Shown here: positions 30,410 through 41,928 of the stretch, in pieces
Layout of the letters: each line of letters opens with the position of its first letter
Numbering within the stretch: the first letter of the stretch is position 1
Origin: Symbiodinium sp. CCMP2592
Lineage: Eukaryota; Sar; Dinophyceae; Suessiales; Symbiodiniaceae
Reading direction: 5' to 3'
Assembly (NCBI GenBank): GCA_905221615.1
Contig: CAJNDT010004913.1
Span: 1-64,000 of the forward strand
Length of the DNA stretch: 64,000 nucleotides
Position numbers and translations under genes: made by a program
Notes under the pieces: generated by a model
Seen by the model: only the letters and a program-made list of their open reading frames with translations
The model's database searches: none
Told to the model about the DNA's origin: nothing

Positions 30410-30700
30410 TCATTGCTTGTTGAAGGCTGAAAACGCAAACAAGCTGCCTGCCACTCCTGTGATCATCCATAAGATCTGCCAACGCGGCATCCAGGCCACT
30501 TTTCGGCTCCTCGGGTCACCAGGCCCGGCTGCCCCCCGCTTCTCAGTTTCGCGCTTCACGCTCTCCTCTGCCACCGACTGGGACTCGGTGATCTCCAGCA
30601 GGGAGCCGTTGCCTCCACGCTTTGGGGCCACGGAAGAGATGTATTTGAAGAATCCCCGCCGCGGGCCCCGCCTGGGGTGAGCCAGAAGTCCTCCAGCTGG
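30410..30700 (-). CDS. Possible terminal exon with a hydrophobic segment
   Basis: A frame ending in RWQILWMITGVAGSLFAF and a stop just before 30410. The hydrophobic run could be a carboxyl-terminal membrane helix preceded by a basic patch. Upstream residues (RRGFFKYISSVAPKRGG, ESQSVAEESVKRETEKR) have plausible protein composition. No family is recognised. A single frame without confirmed splice sites. Confidence 0.3.
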   Translation of the reverse strand, partial: PAGGLLAHPRRGPRRGFFKYISSVAPKRGGNGSLLEITESQSVAEESVKRETEKRGAAGPGDPRSRKVAWMPRWQILWMITGVAGSLFAFSAFNKQ

Positions 30701-30799
30701 CTGCAGCGCTCCCGGGTTGCGACCAGCGAACCTGCACCGGACATAAATTCCCATCACAACCTTCGTAAACCTGCACAGGATGTGCAATGAAGTGACGTG

Positions 30800-33700
30800 A
30801 TGACTGCCGTGTCCCTGGCACCTGAGACATTGCTGAAGCCGGGATCCACTTCGGACGCATCGCAGATGCAGATGCCTCGGTGGGAAGGCAACTCGTTAAG
30901 AAAGATCAAGAGATGAATGTGGATTCGGTGGGTTCCAATGCCAGGATGCGGTAGGTGCCAGCTATCGGAATCGTCAGGCTGGCGAGGCCGTCGCCACATC
31001 TTGGACAGCAGTCGAAACCACCCAGCACTGCCAAACACTCTGCAATACCAACTTGAGCTGGGGTGCTCTAAGTGAGTGCTGTTGCTGCTCGGCTGCCTGC
31101 ACGATGCACCTTTCCAGGCTCATGAAAAGTAGCAGATGTGGCTGTGAGCTGCACGGCATCAGGACGCCGTGCACAGACATGAAGGACCTCCACCACGCAA
31201 CACTCGAATCTGCTCCATCGCCACTGTATCAGCGGTGCCATTCCTCGGACAGATCGAGCCACTTCAAAGCTGCACGGAGCAAGTGCACACACGGGCAATC
31301 GATGAATCGCAGCAGTTTCTTTCTGAAGCTTTTCAGCTTCCGGCTCGGAGGCATTTGCCGCACCTTTCAAGCTTCCAGTGATCCAGTCGTCTGCTCATAA
31401 GGGATCTGCAGAGCCAACCTCCATCTGCGGGGCCCTCGTTGGAGTGGACCTGAAGAAGTCTCAAAGCTCCCCAATGTCTTTGGCTCTTCGAAGCATCCAG
31501 TGGTTCAGGCCTGGCCACACTCGGCATCTTCCCCTCCAGTGAGCAGGACCACCCTGTCCTGCAGAGAAGCGGTCAAGAGAGCTGAACCTCAGAGGTCTTT
31601 ACATCCCTACGGTCGCTCCTACCACGCTACCATGAAGAACTACAGGCAATGCGGAGTGTCTGTGGACGTACCGAGGCATGGAGTCGGTTCTGAGGCCCAG
31701 AAGACTATAGCATGAATAGAGCTTGAAAGCATGACTTGCTTCATGCACCTCCAGTGGGTCGAGGTAAGCCCCCTCCACGAGGATCTGCCAAAAGCAAGCG
31801 ACAGCGACAGGAGACCATGGAAACATGTTCACGACATGCATGGGCCATAGGGGCCACTGCAACACAAGAGGCCTGGAACACATCACCGGGTTTCACCCAC
31901 TCGGGGTGGGTACGTGCGCTGAAGACTTCGCCCTGAAAGCTCGCTGTGGGATTCGAGGTATGCTTTCGGGCTTTGTGGGCTGTCGAGCATCTGAGCTTTT
32001 AGGTCCACACGGTGGGGCAGGGCTCCTCGTTGCACGATGCGAGGCGGCTGCGAAGCGGGCTGTCAGACCTCTCGTAGCAGTCGTCGTAGTAGCATCTGAT
32101 GATAGACACGTCCAACAGTCCAACACCTTCCATCCCTGAGCCGTCCGAGCTCCCAGCGGTGGACACTCGGAACCACCACCGATAGCCTGCCGGAGCTTGG
32201 ATTTTTGGATATTTCCTATACTCTCGGAGGCAGGTCCGACGTCTAAATTATGTGGTTCCTCTGCTCGACTGGAATGACCAAAGTCGGCAGATTGTCCCTT
32301 GGTTTGGGGAGCGTTTATCCGCCGCATACGGCCTAGCGGTGGCAAACCTCTGTCTGAGAGTGTCAGGATGAAGGGACAACCACGACTCGGACACAATCTG
32401 CAACAGTCTCAAAAGCTCGGAGCAGCAAAGCCGTCTGTTTTTCGGCCATTGCGAAGAAGAGTCGAACGGCTCAGTTTGCACACTTCCGGCAAGAAAAGCG
32501 GCACACAGCTCAGGTCTCATGTGAGCCAAAGAATCACAGCTCGTGTGTTCTGCATTCCTCCGGCCTCCGCCAGGATGCGACGGCGAAGCTCGAAGAGGCC
32601 GCCACCACAGGCCCGACTGCATGCGAACTGCCCGAAGTCGCCTCCAAAGGGCAATTCGTCGCATGATCTTCTGACTTCTCTCAGTCTCTCACTCCCCCCC
32701 GGAATCCTTCCCGTAGCTTCTCGCGGGCCATCGACTTCGGAAACTGCACCACAAACGCTTGTTTCGTGCCTGTTGGGAATCGGAAGAGCTCGTCAGCAGG
32801 CGCGGGCTCCCAACCTACAACTCCGTTTGCAAATTGTCGAACGTGAAAAGAAGCATATGATCCATTCCTGCCTCCAAGCAAGCAGTCCCTCGACCTTTGT
32901 GCTCTGCAGTCTACACTTCCAGCAGAACTGTAAAGGCTTGGACTCTCCGAGCTTCGTGCTCTCTAGCGAAGCCGTTGGCTAGCTTCATCGACGCAGTGGA
33001 GATGTTGCCTGGTGGTCGTGATAGGAACCCTCTTCAACTGTGTAGGCGGTGGCACGACCAAGAGGCCACCTTGTGTCCAGCATATGGAGAATGGCCCCGG
33101 GTATCGAGGCGCTTGTACTTCAAAGTCTGCCTTGGAGGTGTTTGCATAGACCTGAGCTCCAAAGCTGATAGTCCACTTGCCTCGCTTTGCCTCTCAACCT
33201 TCGATGAGCGGGGAAGCCGCCCTTTCCGGGCTGAAGAGCTCTACGTCCTCGCTGCAGCTCTGGCCCGGCTGCACTGAGAGCCTCTCCTGCCGACAGCAGC
33301 GGCTGGAGAGCCATGGGCATATGGGCCATGTGCCATGCAGTGCGCAGTGCCTGGTCGGAAAGGTTCACCCCGGAGAGAGTGACGTTGAAGGCCTGGCTCC
33401 GTCCAACCAAGTCTTTTACCACGGTTGCAATGAGGCAGGAAACCTCCAGCAGCTCCACGAATTCTGGAACCCTCGTCACCTGGGCTCTGCAGTGCGATTT
33501 AGGTGGCAGGGGCTGCATTCTGCCGAGGTCATGACGTTTGTCGGGCCGGCAACGACCAACTCACCGACGTGCTGCCAGAGGGCACAGTCAGCTCCGTACG
33601 AGCGGTCGCACCTGCAAGGCGTTCAGCTTCAGCTTCTCGGGCATTGCCGTAAGATCCCTCTCAAGCATGCAGCGCTCACCAGCAAAGCCAGAACCTCAGC

Positions 33701-35280
33701 TGAAGTTGCACAGGGCAGCATGCTTCCGGGCACACCGTTTTTGCTAAGCCTCTTTGACCAGAAAATAACAGAAAGATTGCTGCCGTCGAGGAACCCATGC
33801 GCCACGACCACGCATGAGTTCAAAACGTGAGGCACGCACCGCACTACATGGGAACACCAAACCCACCCCAACTTAGGCGCGGCAGGAGTGGAGGCGGAAG
33901 GGCACGGCGCTGCTGGAAAGCCAGGCGAAATTTGAATCCCACAACGTGTAAGGCACTGCGGCGGGAGCACGACTGCGAGCTTTGCTACGAGACCACACCC
34001 ACTGAACGAGGCCTCAGGAGCCGAGTAGCTTTGGCAACTTTTGAGCGAGTTGACGGCTAGAATTAGCACGGGATATAACGGCGAACACTAGACTAGAGAC
34101 CGATTCAACAAAGTCGGAAAATGCGTGCCGCGCCATCAAGAACCGCACAGTGTTACAACACTACTTGGGAGCAGAAGGTCCAGGCGGTTCTGCAAAATGT
34201 GCTGAGGTTCGGGCGTCCCTGCAAACGGAAGTGATTCACGTCTCCACTGCACATACCTTCCCACCGCCGCAATGACCGGGCGCCTGCTAAATGCTGCAAG
34301 GAGCTTTAATTATCTGACCGGTAAGGACACTTCCGTGGCTCCGGCCCCATGTCGAACGGAGAGACGATGGGATCCGCCCAAGGCTGGCCAACCTGGCTTT
34401 GAATCATTTTGCGATCAACGCCGCCCCCATTGGCCGGCGGACCTCCGGACATCCATCCTGTGGCCACACGATCTTCAGGTAGCCACCCTGAGGACCCACG
34501 CAGAGGCCATTTCGCGGGCATCCGGTATCCCATCCGAGATGGCTGCATTGGCATTGAGCGGATTTCCATGAACCTCACGAAGGCGCTCGCATGCGCTCAA
34601 AAGCGGCCCTAAGACCTAGGACTTGCTGGCGCCTTCAGGTCCAAAGGCTCGTAGATTGTGGCAGGCACACTGGTCCAGCGATCGGGACCAGGATCCAACG
34701 GAATCAAGCGCCTGTGCCATGAAACATCAACGGAAACGCAAAAAATGGCAAGATGCATAACAATCCTGTTGCAACTCACCAGATTCCTGACAGAAGAAAC
34801 GTGACGCTTGACGACATCGAACGACGGGCCAACCCAGGCTTGCTCATTCTCCCTTCTGCTTTCTGACCATTCAACAACATGCCCGATTTCACCTAGCGGA
34901 GAAAACATGAAGGGACAACGCAACAAGTGGCAAGCTGAAGTTGCTCGCAGTCTTGACGAAGTGGACCGGAAAAAATCTTTCGGGCACTGCACTTGCAAAA
35001 TCCCAGGGAAGGTTGAACGTCCGGAAGCTGGGATTACAGATGCATGTGGCTTCTAACTGGCTGCACGCGGTGTTGCATCTTCAGGAAACCCCGTTGGATT
35101 CAAAAGCGCCCAGGACAAGGAAAATACTGAGGACGGGAAACTTCATTAGGCCTTAGGCCAGCAAGCGATTTTGCGGAATACTGAGCCCTAACACAGCAAC
35201 GAGTTCCCGGCCCTTGGGGTGTAGGTGGAAGCACGCAGCGACCGGTTGGGCAGAGCGCAATGTCCTTCATGCGATTCTCA
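30800..35280. other. Unassigned GC-rich stretch
   Basis: Several frames of 100-220 codons lie on both strands and contradict one another. A minus-strand piece near 33120-33518 (FVELLEVSCLIATVVKDLVG) and a plus-strand piece covering the same bases are about equally plausible. No motif, RNA gene or mobile element could be identified. Confidence 0.4.
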
Positions 35281-35359
35281 GCTACACACCCTGCCTGTCA
35301 CGCTGCAGTCGCTGTCTGAGAGGGCAGCCCCGGTGCACCAGACATGAGCAGTTCGTGCG

Positions 35360-35560
35360 GCTACACCTTGGAGCCGACGCCGACAGCAATAAGCGGTCTG
35401 CCTTCTGGGAATCCGCAGCCTGGCTCCAAGAGGGCGTTTTCGGCGAAGGGCAGGTGGAGCACGTTGAAGCCCTGCTCAAGCCGCACATCTTCCAAACAAA
35501 CTCCCACATAGGAGGACAAACCCACCCACGTCCGTCCACCGGAAAGATGGGGGACAAAAA
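35360..35560 (-). CDS. Possible exon of a minus-strand gene
   Basis: Frame reading SSYVGVCLEDVRLEQGFN, then HLPFAENALLEPGCGFPEGR, with protein-like composition. It may belong to the same family of extracellular-type proteins as the Cys-Trp-Cys gene at 38.7-40.3 kb, but it lacks the diagnostic motif. Boundaries are not defined. Confidence 0.25.
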
Positions 35561-38040
35561 AAATCCGTGGGGCGGGGGAAGACCCGCCTCGTCTGCCTGC
35601 CAGGGAAGAATTGCGAGGCCCAGGCAGCCCGGTATGCTGTTCTTGCAATTCAGAATCGCGAAGCTCGATGGAGCCTGCGGACGAAGCTACTAAGCAAAAG
35701 TCTTGAAAGGAGGAGCGAGGAGAGAGTACAAGACCTGGTCGAGCGTCTGGTTTGAAGCTGCGCACGCCACCTGATGCTGAAGCCCTGAACATGATGCGTG
35801 TCCGGACTTCTTGGCTTTCATGTCGGCAGCTGGCAGCTGGGAGAATGGCACTCTGAGGACCACCCGGCTCGATGACCTCAACCTACGAGACTTCTGTCTC
35901 CGCTGTGCTCCGACCCGGACCCTCAGTTTTGGAGCCCCGCCAGTATTGACGCGATTGCCACCGTCGCAGGCTGCGACGACCTGAGCTCTGCGAAGGCTTT
36001 GAGACTGCCCTGATTCGACCAGTTTGCACATACCCAAAAGACATTCGCGATAGACTGCTTTGGGCTCGGAAAACAACTGTGTCTTTGCGAAGAAAAGACT
36101 GCTTCGCTGCCTCAGGGAATCCCAAACTCACTCGGCACCTGTCACCACGCTGCTTAATGCCTGCATCGACCTCCCGGATTCTCTGGGAAAAGACTTTGTC
36201 TCGTGTTTGGGGTTTATTTATTTGTTTGGTGCTCGGTGTTGGTGTTGGCGAGTCTGCGAACTCTGCGCCTAAGTAAATGCTCCTGTGGTAGAGGTGTGGA
36301 CGGGGTGTGTACTCAGAACCCTAAGATTTCAGAAGTCAAACTCTCAGCAGGCAGCTTGCGACACGTGTCTCACAATCAAGATACCCAACTTACTGACTTC
36401 TTGCAGCCCAGCTGCGCTGCAGAAACTGATCGCAGAAGGCCTTCAATAATCAGCTCTCCGACCTGCAGGCGGCAAGCAATGCATGGCTGTGAACTGCCAT
36501 GCCGCAAATCAGCCCTCGTTCAGCTCTGGGAATGCCGCCGGTTGGGCATAGTCGCCTGCATAGGTGCACCCAGATCCGCTCTTCGCCACGGCTGCCACAC
36601 CTTGCACAGGTCAGCCGGAGGCAGCAGGGCTTTTAACTTTTCTGAGGCTCTGGCAGAGACACACTCTCCACGTTCCGGAGCCCCGTGCTTTGCCGAGATC
36701 GAAGTGGAGGAGTACCTGCGGCTTCGGCCCGTGACATGTGATGTGGGAGGCAACTGCAACTCCCTACTGCATGCCGGAGGTGAAAAGGGGGGAGCGCACC
36801 CCCCTGGTGAGGTTGTCCGTCCGATTCGCAACCGCTGGATTGTAATCAAAGCCTCCAAACATGACTGTCCCCGGCGCGAGGAGTGCTGGAAAAGGCTTTC
36901 GGAAACTCCTCGCCTGCTCCCAGATATGCATCAAACGGATCCGGATCTCCGCAGGAGAAGGAAAGCGGTACCAGCCGAATCGCATCGCCCCTGGCGACCC
37001 GCCAGCCATGGACCTCCAACGTCGCAGGATCGCCGGCAGCAGAAAAAGGAGAGACTCTGGACTCCCGCCAAGATCCCACAGTCTGCGCCCTGTCGACACG
37101 ACCATTCCATGGTTGACCTCGGCCACTCGACACCTCGACCTCACTTCCTGAGAGAAGAAGCCACCAGGTGAGCAGCAGTGCCCCAACCATGTACAGACTG
37201 CCGATCTCGTGAGTGTGCTCCACCTGACTGAACAGCTCCCCGCAGAGGACACGAGAGAAACAAGGAACAGAACTTGAGCCAAGATTCGGAAGCATCACAC
37301 CTTCCGTCACTCGTCATGGAAGCCTGGCCTCAATTCTGCCAGTCGCAAGTGTCCCCTTTCACAGATTCCCTCCGTCTGGCGAGTAGCAATAGCAAAGTCG
37401 ATAATCACCGGCACCAAAGAGCGTCTCTGCACCAGCCTGGGGAAAGCCATGACTTCTTAACATACAATGCTTGGTGTGCAGAATGCTTCGGCACAGCCTT
37501 GCAGACGTCGGCAGCAATTCACACCGAAGACCCGACAAGGACTTTGCTTCTCTAAGGCGCTAGCCCTATGTGCAAACTCGCTGGCCCACGAGTCAAGAAG
37601 CTCCATCCTTCCCCACGCGACACTGGGTTGAAGACGGCTGCCGCGCTGAAATCGTTTAATGCCCCGCCCCTATGTCCCTGCCGTCTGTATGCTGATCTGT
37701 CCTGCGCAGCAAGCTGAACTCTGGGTGACTGGAGGAATCCACCACCTCCGTCACTGCATTTCCCGGGCCGAAAAAAGCCGGATGGTGCTTGCAGTTGGGC
37801 GGCCTCCCCGCATTCTCTATCGAGAGGTACGGCTTTGAAAGAGTCGTAGAAGCTAAGCTGCATAGCCCAGACCTTCGTTCGAAGTGGCAACGGAGCATGA
37901 CTGTCACTCCAGTTTCACCTAGTGCACTAAGCTGTTGTCGAGAGGCTCCCGTCACATTGAATTTGCAAGGGCTGTTGGACAAACAGCGTTGATGCAACTG
38001 CGTGGAGTCATCGCGGCGGATCTCCCCGGTAATGTTCCTT
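35561..38040. other. Unassigned stretch left of the microsatellite
   Basis: Conflicting open frames on both strands. A minus-strand segment near 36870-37010 (ARGDAIRLVPLSFSCGD) recalls units of the Cys-Trp-Cys protein downstream, but splice signals were not resolved. No RNA gene or transposon is recognised. Confidence 0.35.
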
Positions 38041-38045
38041 GCAAG

Positions 38046-38080
38046 GAGAGAGGGAGAGAGACAGAGAGAGAGAGAGAGAC

Positions 38081-38143
<63 letters not shown>

Positions 38144-38478
38144 GAGACAGACAGAGAGACAGACAGAGAGACAGACAGAGAGACAGACAGAGAGACAGAC
38201 CGAGAGACAGACAGAGAGACAGACAGAGAGACAGACAGAGAGACAGACAGAGAGACAGACAGAGAGACAGACAGAGAGACAGACAGAGAGACAGACAGAG
38301 AGAGAGACAGAGACAGAGACAGAGACAGAGACAGAGACAGAGACAGAGACAGAGGCAGAGGCAGAGACAGAGACAGAGACAGAGACAGAGACAGAGACAG
38401 AGACAGAGACAGAGACAGAGACAGAGACAGAGACAGCCAGCCAGGCAGGCAGGCAGACAGACAGAGAGACAGAGAGAG
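38046..38478. repeat. Compound AGAC/AGAG microsatellite, about 430 bp
   Basis: Begins with AG-rich sequence, passes into pure ACAG units, then a regular 12-base GACAGACAGAGA-type array, then a 6-base GACAGA array. All frames on both strands stay open through it because the units lack stops, which creates several artificial 'proteins' of Asp/Arg/Gln or Ser/Val/Leu/Cys. Confidence 0.95.
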
Positions 38479-38701
38479 ATGCGGGTGGCACCTCATTGGA
38501 AGAGGACTACACTGGCACCTCTTTGCACTGTGCTCTTCCCTAATTGCTCCGAAGTTCAGGGTGCCGGCATACTGCGCAAAGGCAACGGCATCATCGCAGG
38601 GGCCCATCTCCGAGTGCTTGCCTGTGCGGGTCTCTGTCTCTGGCGAGAGAACGGAGTCATGAATTGGCTCTCCAAGCTTCGCGTCCTCATGTTCAAAGCC
38701 T

Positions 38702-38870
38702 AGCTACAATAGCAGACCCTGTAGAGGCCAGCTTGCCCGGCAGAGTCGAGCTGAAAGTTGCCAACATAGTACATCGGTTGGAGAGGTGCCGGCGTGGTCG
38801 TGTTCTCCTCGTCGTCGCTGAGCACGGTCGTGGTGCTGGGATACACCGCAAAGGAACCCGTGATGCGAAC
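38702..38870 (-). CDS. Exon with a Cys-Tyr-Cys unit, next exon of the CWC-repeat gene
   Basis: The minus-strand frame VRITGSFAVYPSTTT continues to GQAGLYRVCYC, the same pattern (G-x-Y-x-x-C-x-C) as the units in the exon at 39124-40306. A CAG lies immediately before GTTCGC and could be the acceptor. A frame mismatch with one possible upstream donor means the exact junction is not settled. The frame stops just after the motif, so a donor probably lies within the last codons. Confidence 0.45.
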
Positions 38871-39123
38871 CTGACAGGCAAGAATTTTGACAAACTCGGT
38901 CTCAAAGCAAGAGCCGAAGCGGCCACTCCTGCAGCCCTGATGTCCCACGGCCGCAGATTGTCGCCAGTGAATTGGTCGCAGTGGGAGGTGGAGCGACGAT
39001 CCTGGGCGCATCCACCATCAAACGCGGATGCATCTTCTTCAAGTTTAGTTTCTCGGCTCTTTGTCATGGTTACAGCAACGGTAGCCACCCTCATAGTGAC
39101 CAGAACTGACTTATGTGGCAAGC

Positions 39124-40306
39124 CTCAGAATCTGGTCTTCAGCGTCAAATGGCAGCTCAGAGTGCACCTCGAACTGGCAGGGCTGGAAGGCGCTGCACGG
39201 GAAGTCCTGATCTCCCACAGCTCCTTGGACAATGACCAAACCAGCTTCGACCCCATACTGGAAGCCCGAGCCGCAGTAGCCATGGCTCTCGAGCTTTACC
39301 GGGTCCCAGGTGTCGTCTACGCACCAGCAGATGCGGTAGGTGCCAGGGCTGTCGATCTGCACCGGTTCCCAGCCCCCGCGCTGGAAGCTAAGCCCCGCTT
39401 CCCCTACCATGTCTGCCATGTCCTCGAAGGACGTGGGAGGTCCGTTCGCAGGTGTTGCAATGCAGGAGCTCTGGCCGCGCCCGCAAATGTAGGAGCGGAA
39501 TGCCAGGGCGTGTCCCGTATCGGGATCGCCACACAAGGTGCTGCTTTCAGGAACAAGAACCCGGTCCTTCACAGACAAACGATCGCCCTGCACATACAAT
39601 GCAAATGACACCCCAGCCACTGCATACTGCGGAGCCATATTCTCCGTGTCGGGGCCTCTTGGATAAAACAAGCCTACCTCGGCCCCAAAGGCCTCTTCAT
39701 TGATGCTGCCATCTTCGTGCTTGAAACAATACTGGGCACACCAGCATACGGTGTAAGTCAAATGCCTGTACAGGTATGCAACGTATCGGTCCGAGAAGTC
39801 TCCTGTGAAGTTGAGGCTGGCAGCCTGATCTGCAGGAGTTGCGAGTGGGAGCTCTTCATCTTCCACGTTCCCGTCGCCACGCAGAAGCGAGGCTCGCTCT
39901 TCTGCGGCGTTTCGCGGCAGACCACAGGGTCCCTCTTGTCTGAGCCGAAGCAGCACCTGGGAACCGGGCAAAGCTTCGGGATACACGAGCTCGAAGCGGA
40001 ATCCCTGGCCCAGGACAGGCGAGACCAGTATCCAGCCGGGACCGACCACTTCCACCTCCCCGGCTGCCTCACCAAAGTCGGCATCTTCCCGGCAGCACGT
40101 GTTCAGCTGCTGACAGCTTAGGCTGGGTCTGCACCAGCACAGCTGGTAGACCCCGACTCTCACAACGCGGACATCCTCCCAAACAGCCAGATCCCCAACC
40201 CGACTGGCAGGACCATTGCAGATGTTGCCCACGCAGGGGGGCTGAACCGCCGCGTCCATGACGCTAGACCCGGGCTCGCCACAGGTTGAACTAAGGGGTC
40301 GGAAGC
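39124..40306 (-). CDS. Large exon of an extracellular-type protein with repeated Cys-Trp-Cys units
   Basis: Encodes about 390 residues after a convincing acceptor (a pyrimidine-rich TTCTGTCTTTGCAG ending at 40307). Three units carry GVYQLCWC, LTYTVCWC and GTYRICWC, about 131 and 139 residues apart. Each is preceded by a CG...C segment and followed by further Cys and a V-x-GP/GA strand. I know such Cys-rich repeat proteins from dinoflagellate gene sets as large secreted or surface proteins, but no function is assigned. The exon end is placed at a possible GC donor (39122-39123); non-canonical GC and GA donors are known in dinoflagellates. More exons are expected on both sides. Confidence 0.6.
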
Positions 40307-40399
40307 CTGCAAAGACAGAACACTGCTCATGTGCGATCATGTGAGGGCATGCAATGCCATGTGCAGCTTCGGCCAGCATGGGACACACCAGGTGACACA

Positions 40400-41893
40400 G
40401 CTAGCTTGGCCAGGCAGCGCAAGCGTCCAGATCGATAAATGGCATTGTCCAGCCCCGCGAGAGTTGGGGCTCCCAAATGGTGAAACCTCAGCTGGCCAGA
40501 CCACCCGCAGATCCCCCTGCCATCTCCAGCCAAGTCGCTGTCCCGCCAGGAACTTCTGCCGCTGGAGAAGGCCCCGGCCCGAGCCCACAGAGTTGCTCTC
40601 AGAGCGCACTGTACCTGCCAGACCGAACGCATTACGTGCACATCGCATGCCCTGTGCTCAATATCACACTTCGACTGGAAAAGTGACGAGGCACAACACA
40701 GGCAGAGCCATAGGAAGCAGCGGAGCGCCCAACTAGAAAACGGAGTGCATGACAAACTCCTGTGCTCAGCGAGTGACAACTGAAGCATGCTTACCTCTTT
40801 AGCCACGATTACTCCAACTGGGCTCCTTGAGGAGATCGTCAAAGGGCTCGCATCGTGGCTCGGCCATGTGCGAGCCCTCGAAGCATTAACCATTCAAAAG
40901 GCTTGCGCCTGCAGTGAAAGACAGGTGACAGCAAAACAGGAAGCTTACCAGCACAAGCACCGCGCCTCTCCGCCTGTCACCGTCATCCCCTCTGGCACAG
41001 CACCGGCGGGAGGTAGCCCAGAGAGCAGGGTGATCGGAAATGCGAGAAGGACCCCTCTCCTGTGCAAAATGTGTGATGAGCCCATGCTCAGTGATGCATG
41101 GTTCGTGAAATTCATGGAGTCAGTTTGCCATGCTGTGTGCGCTAGGCACTGGAGCACAAGGAGGCCTCCTTCGGAGAGTACATGGTTGCTTGCTTGCTTG
41201 CTTGATGACAACTTCCAGCTTTTCCGAGCCAATTTCCGGCGTGACAAAAACAGGAATCAGCACATCGTCGTACACAAACCTTGCTAGCCAGTCTCTTGCA
41301 ACCCTTTTGCAAGCACCGCTGTACTCGAGGTGGCATCTTGCACTTCTTACTAGTGTCGTGTGTTTTTCTCGGGTTCGGCAAGCGAAAAGGTGCGAGCTCT
41401 TGTCTTCAAGCTGCACCGCTACTACGCACTTCAACAGGCACGTTCCACCAGACCCTCCGTGTCTCTCCGTCCCTCCCGCATCGCAAAGTCTTGACGGGTG
41501 GATCGACCTGAAGACATTATCTCGGCGCACTGCCATCAACGAGCTCACAAATTCTGAGCTCATTTTTAAATCTGGAGAATGCGGCCTCACATTGCAGCCA
41601 ACCTGGCGCCATTGTGAGACAGGTTATGCTGGAAGCCAACGAGCGACCCAGCTTCTGGAAAATGCAAGTAGATGCTACCAATATAAGGACGTTGCCCCAC
41701 GCATGTCAACATCAACCGGACAACTCTTCATCAATGGCCCCGCCCACAGCCCGCAGTGCAATGAGTGCCAGACTCCAGATCGAGATCGACGTCCTCTCGA
41801 AAGCGTCACTCCCATACTGATCCAAAGTACCGACAGATTTGTTCAAACGTCGTATGCATTGGACACATGACTTTGGCAGGGCTACAGTGCTGC

Positions 41894-41928
<35 letters not shown>

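Noticed and set aside
38002..38703. Long open frames of about 180-230 codons on both strands.
   Set aside because: They are translations of the AGAC/AGAG microsatellite, which contains no stops in any frame.
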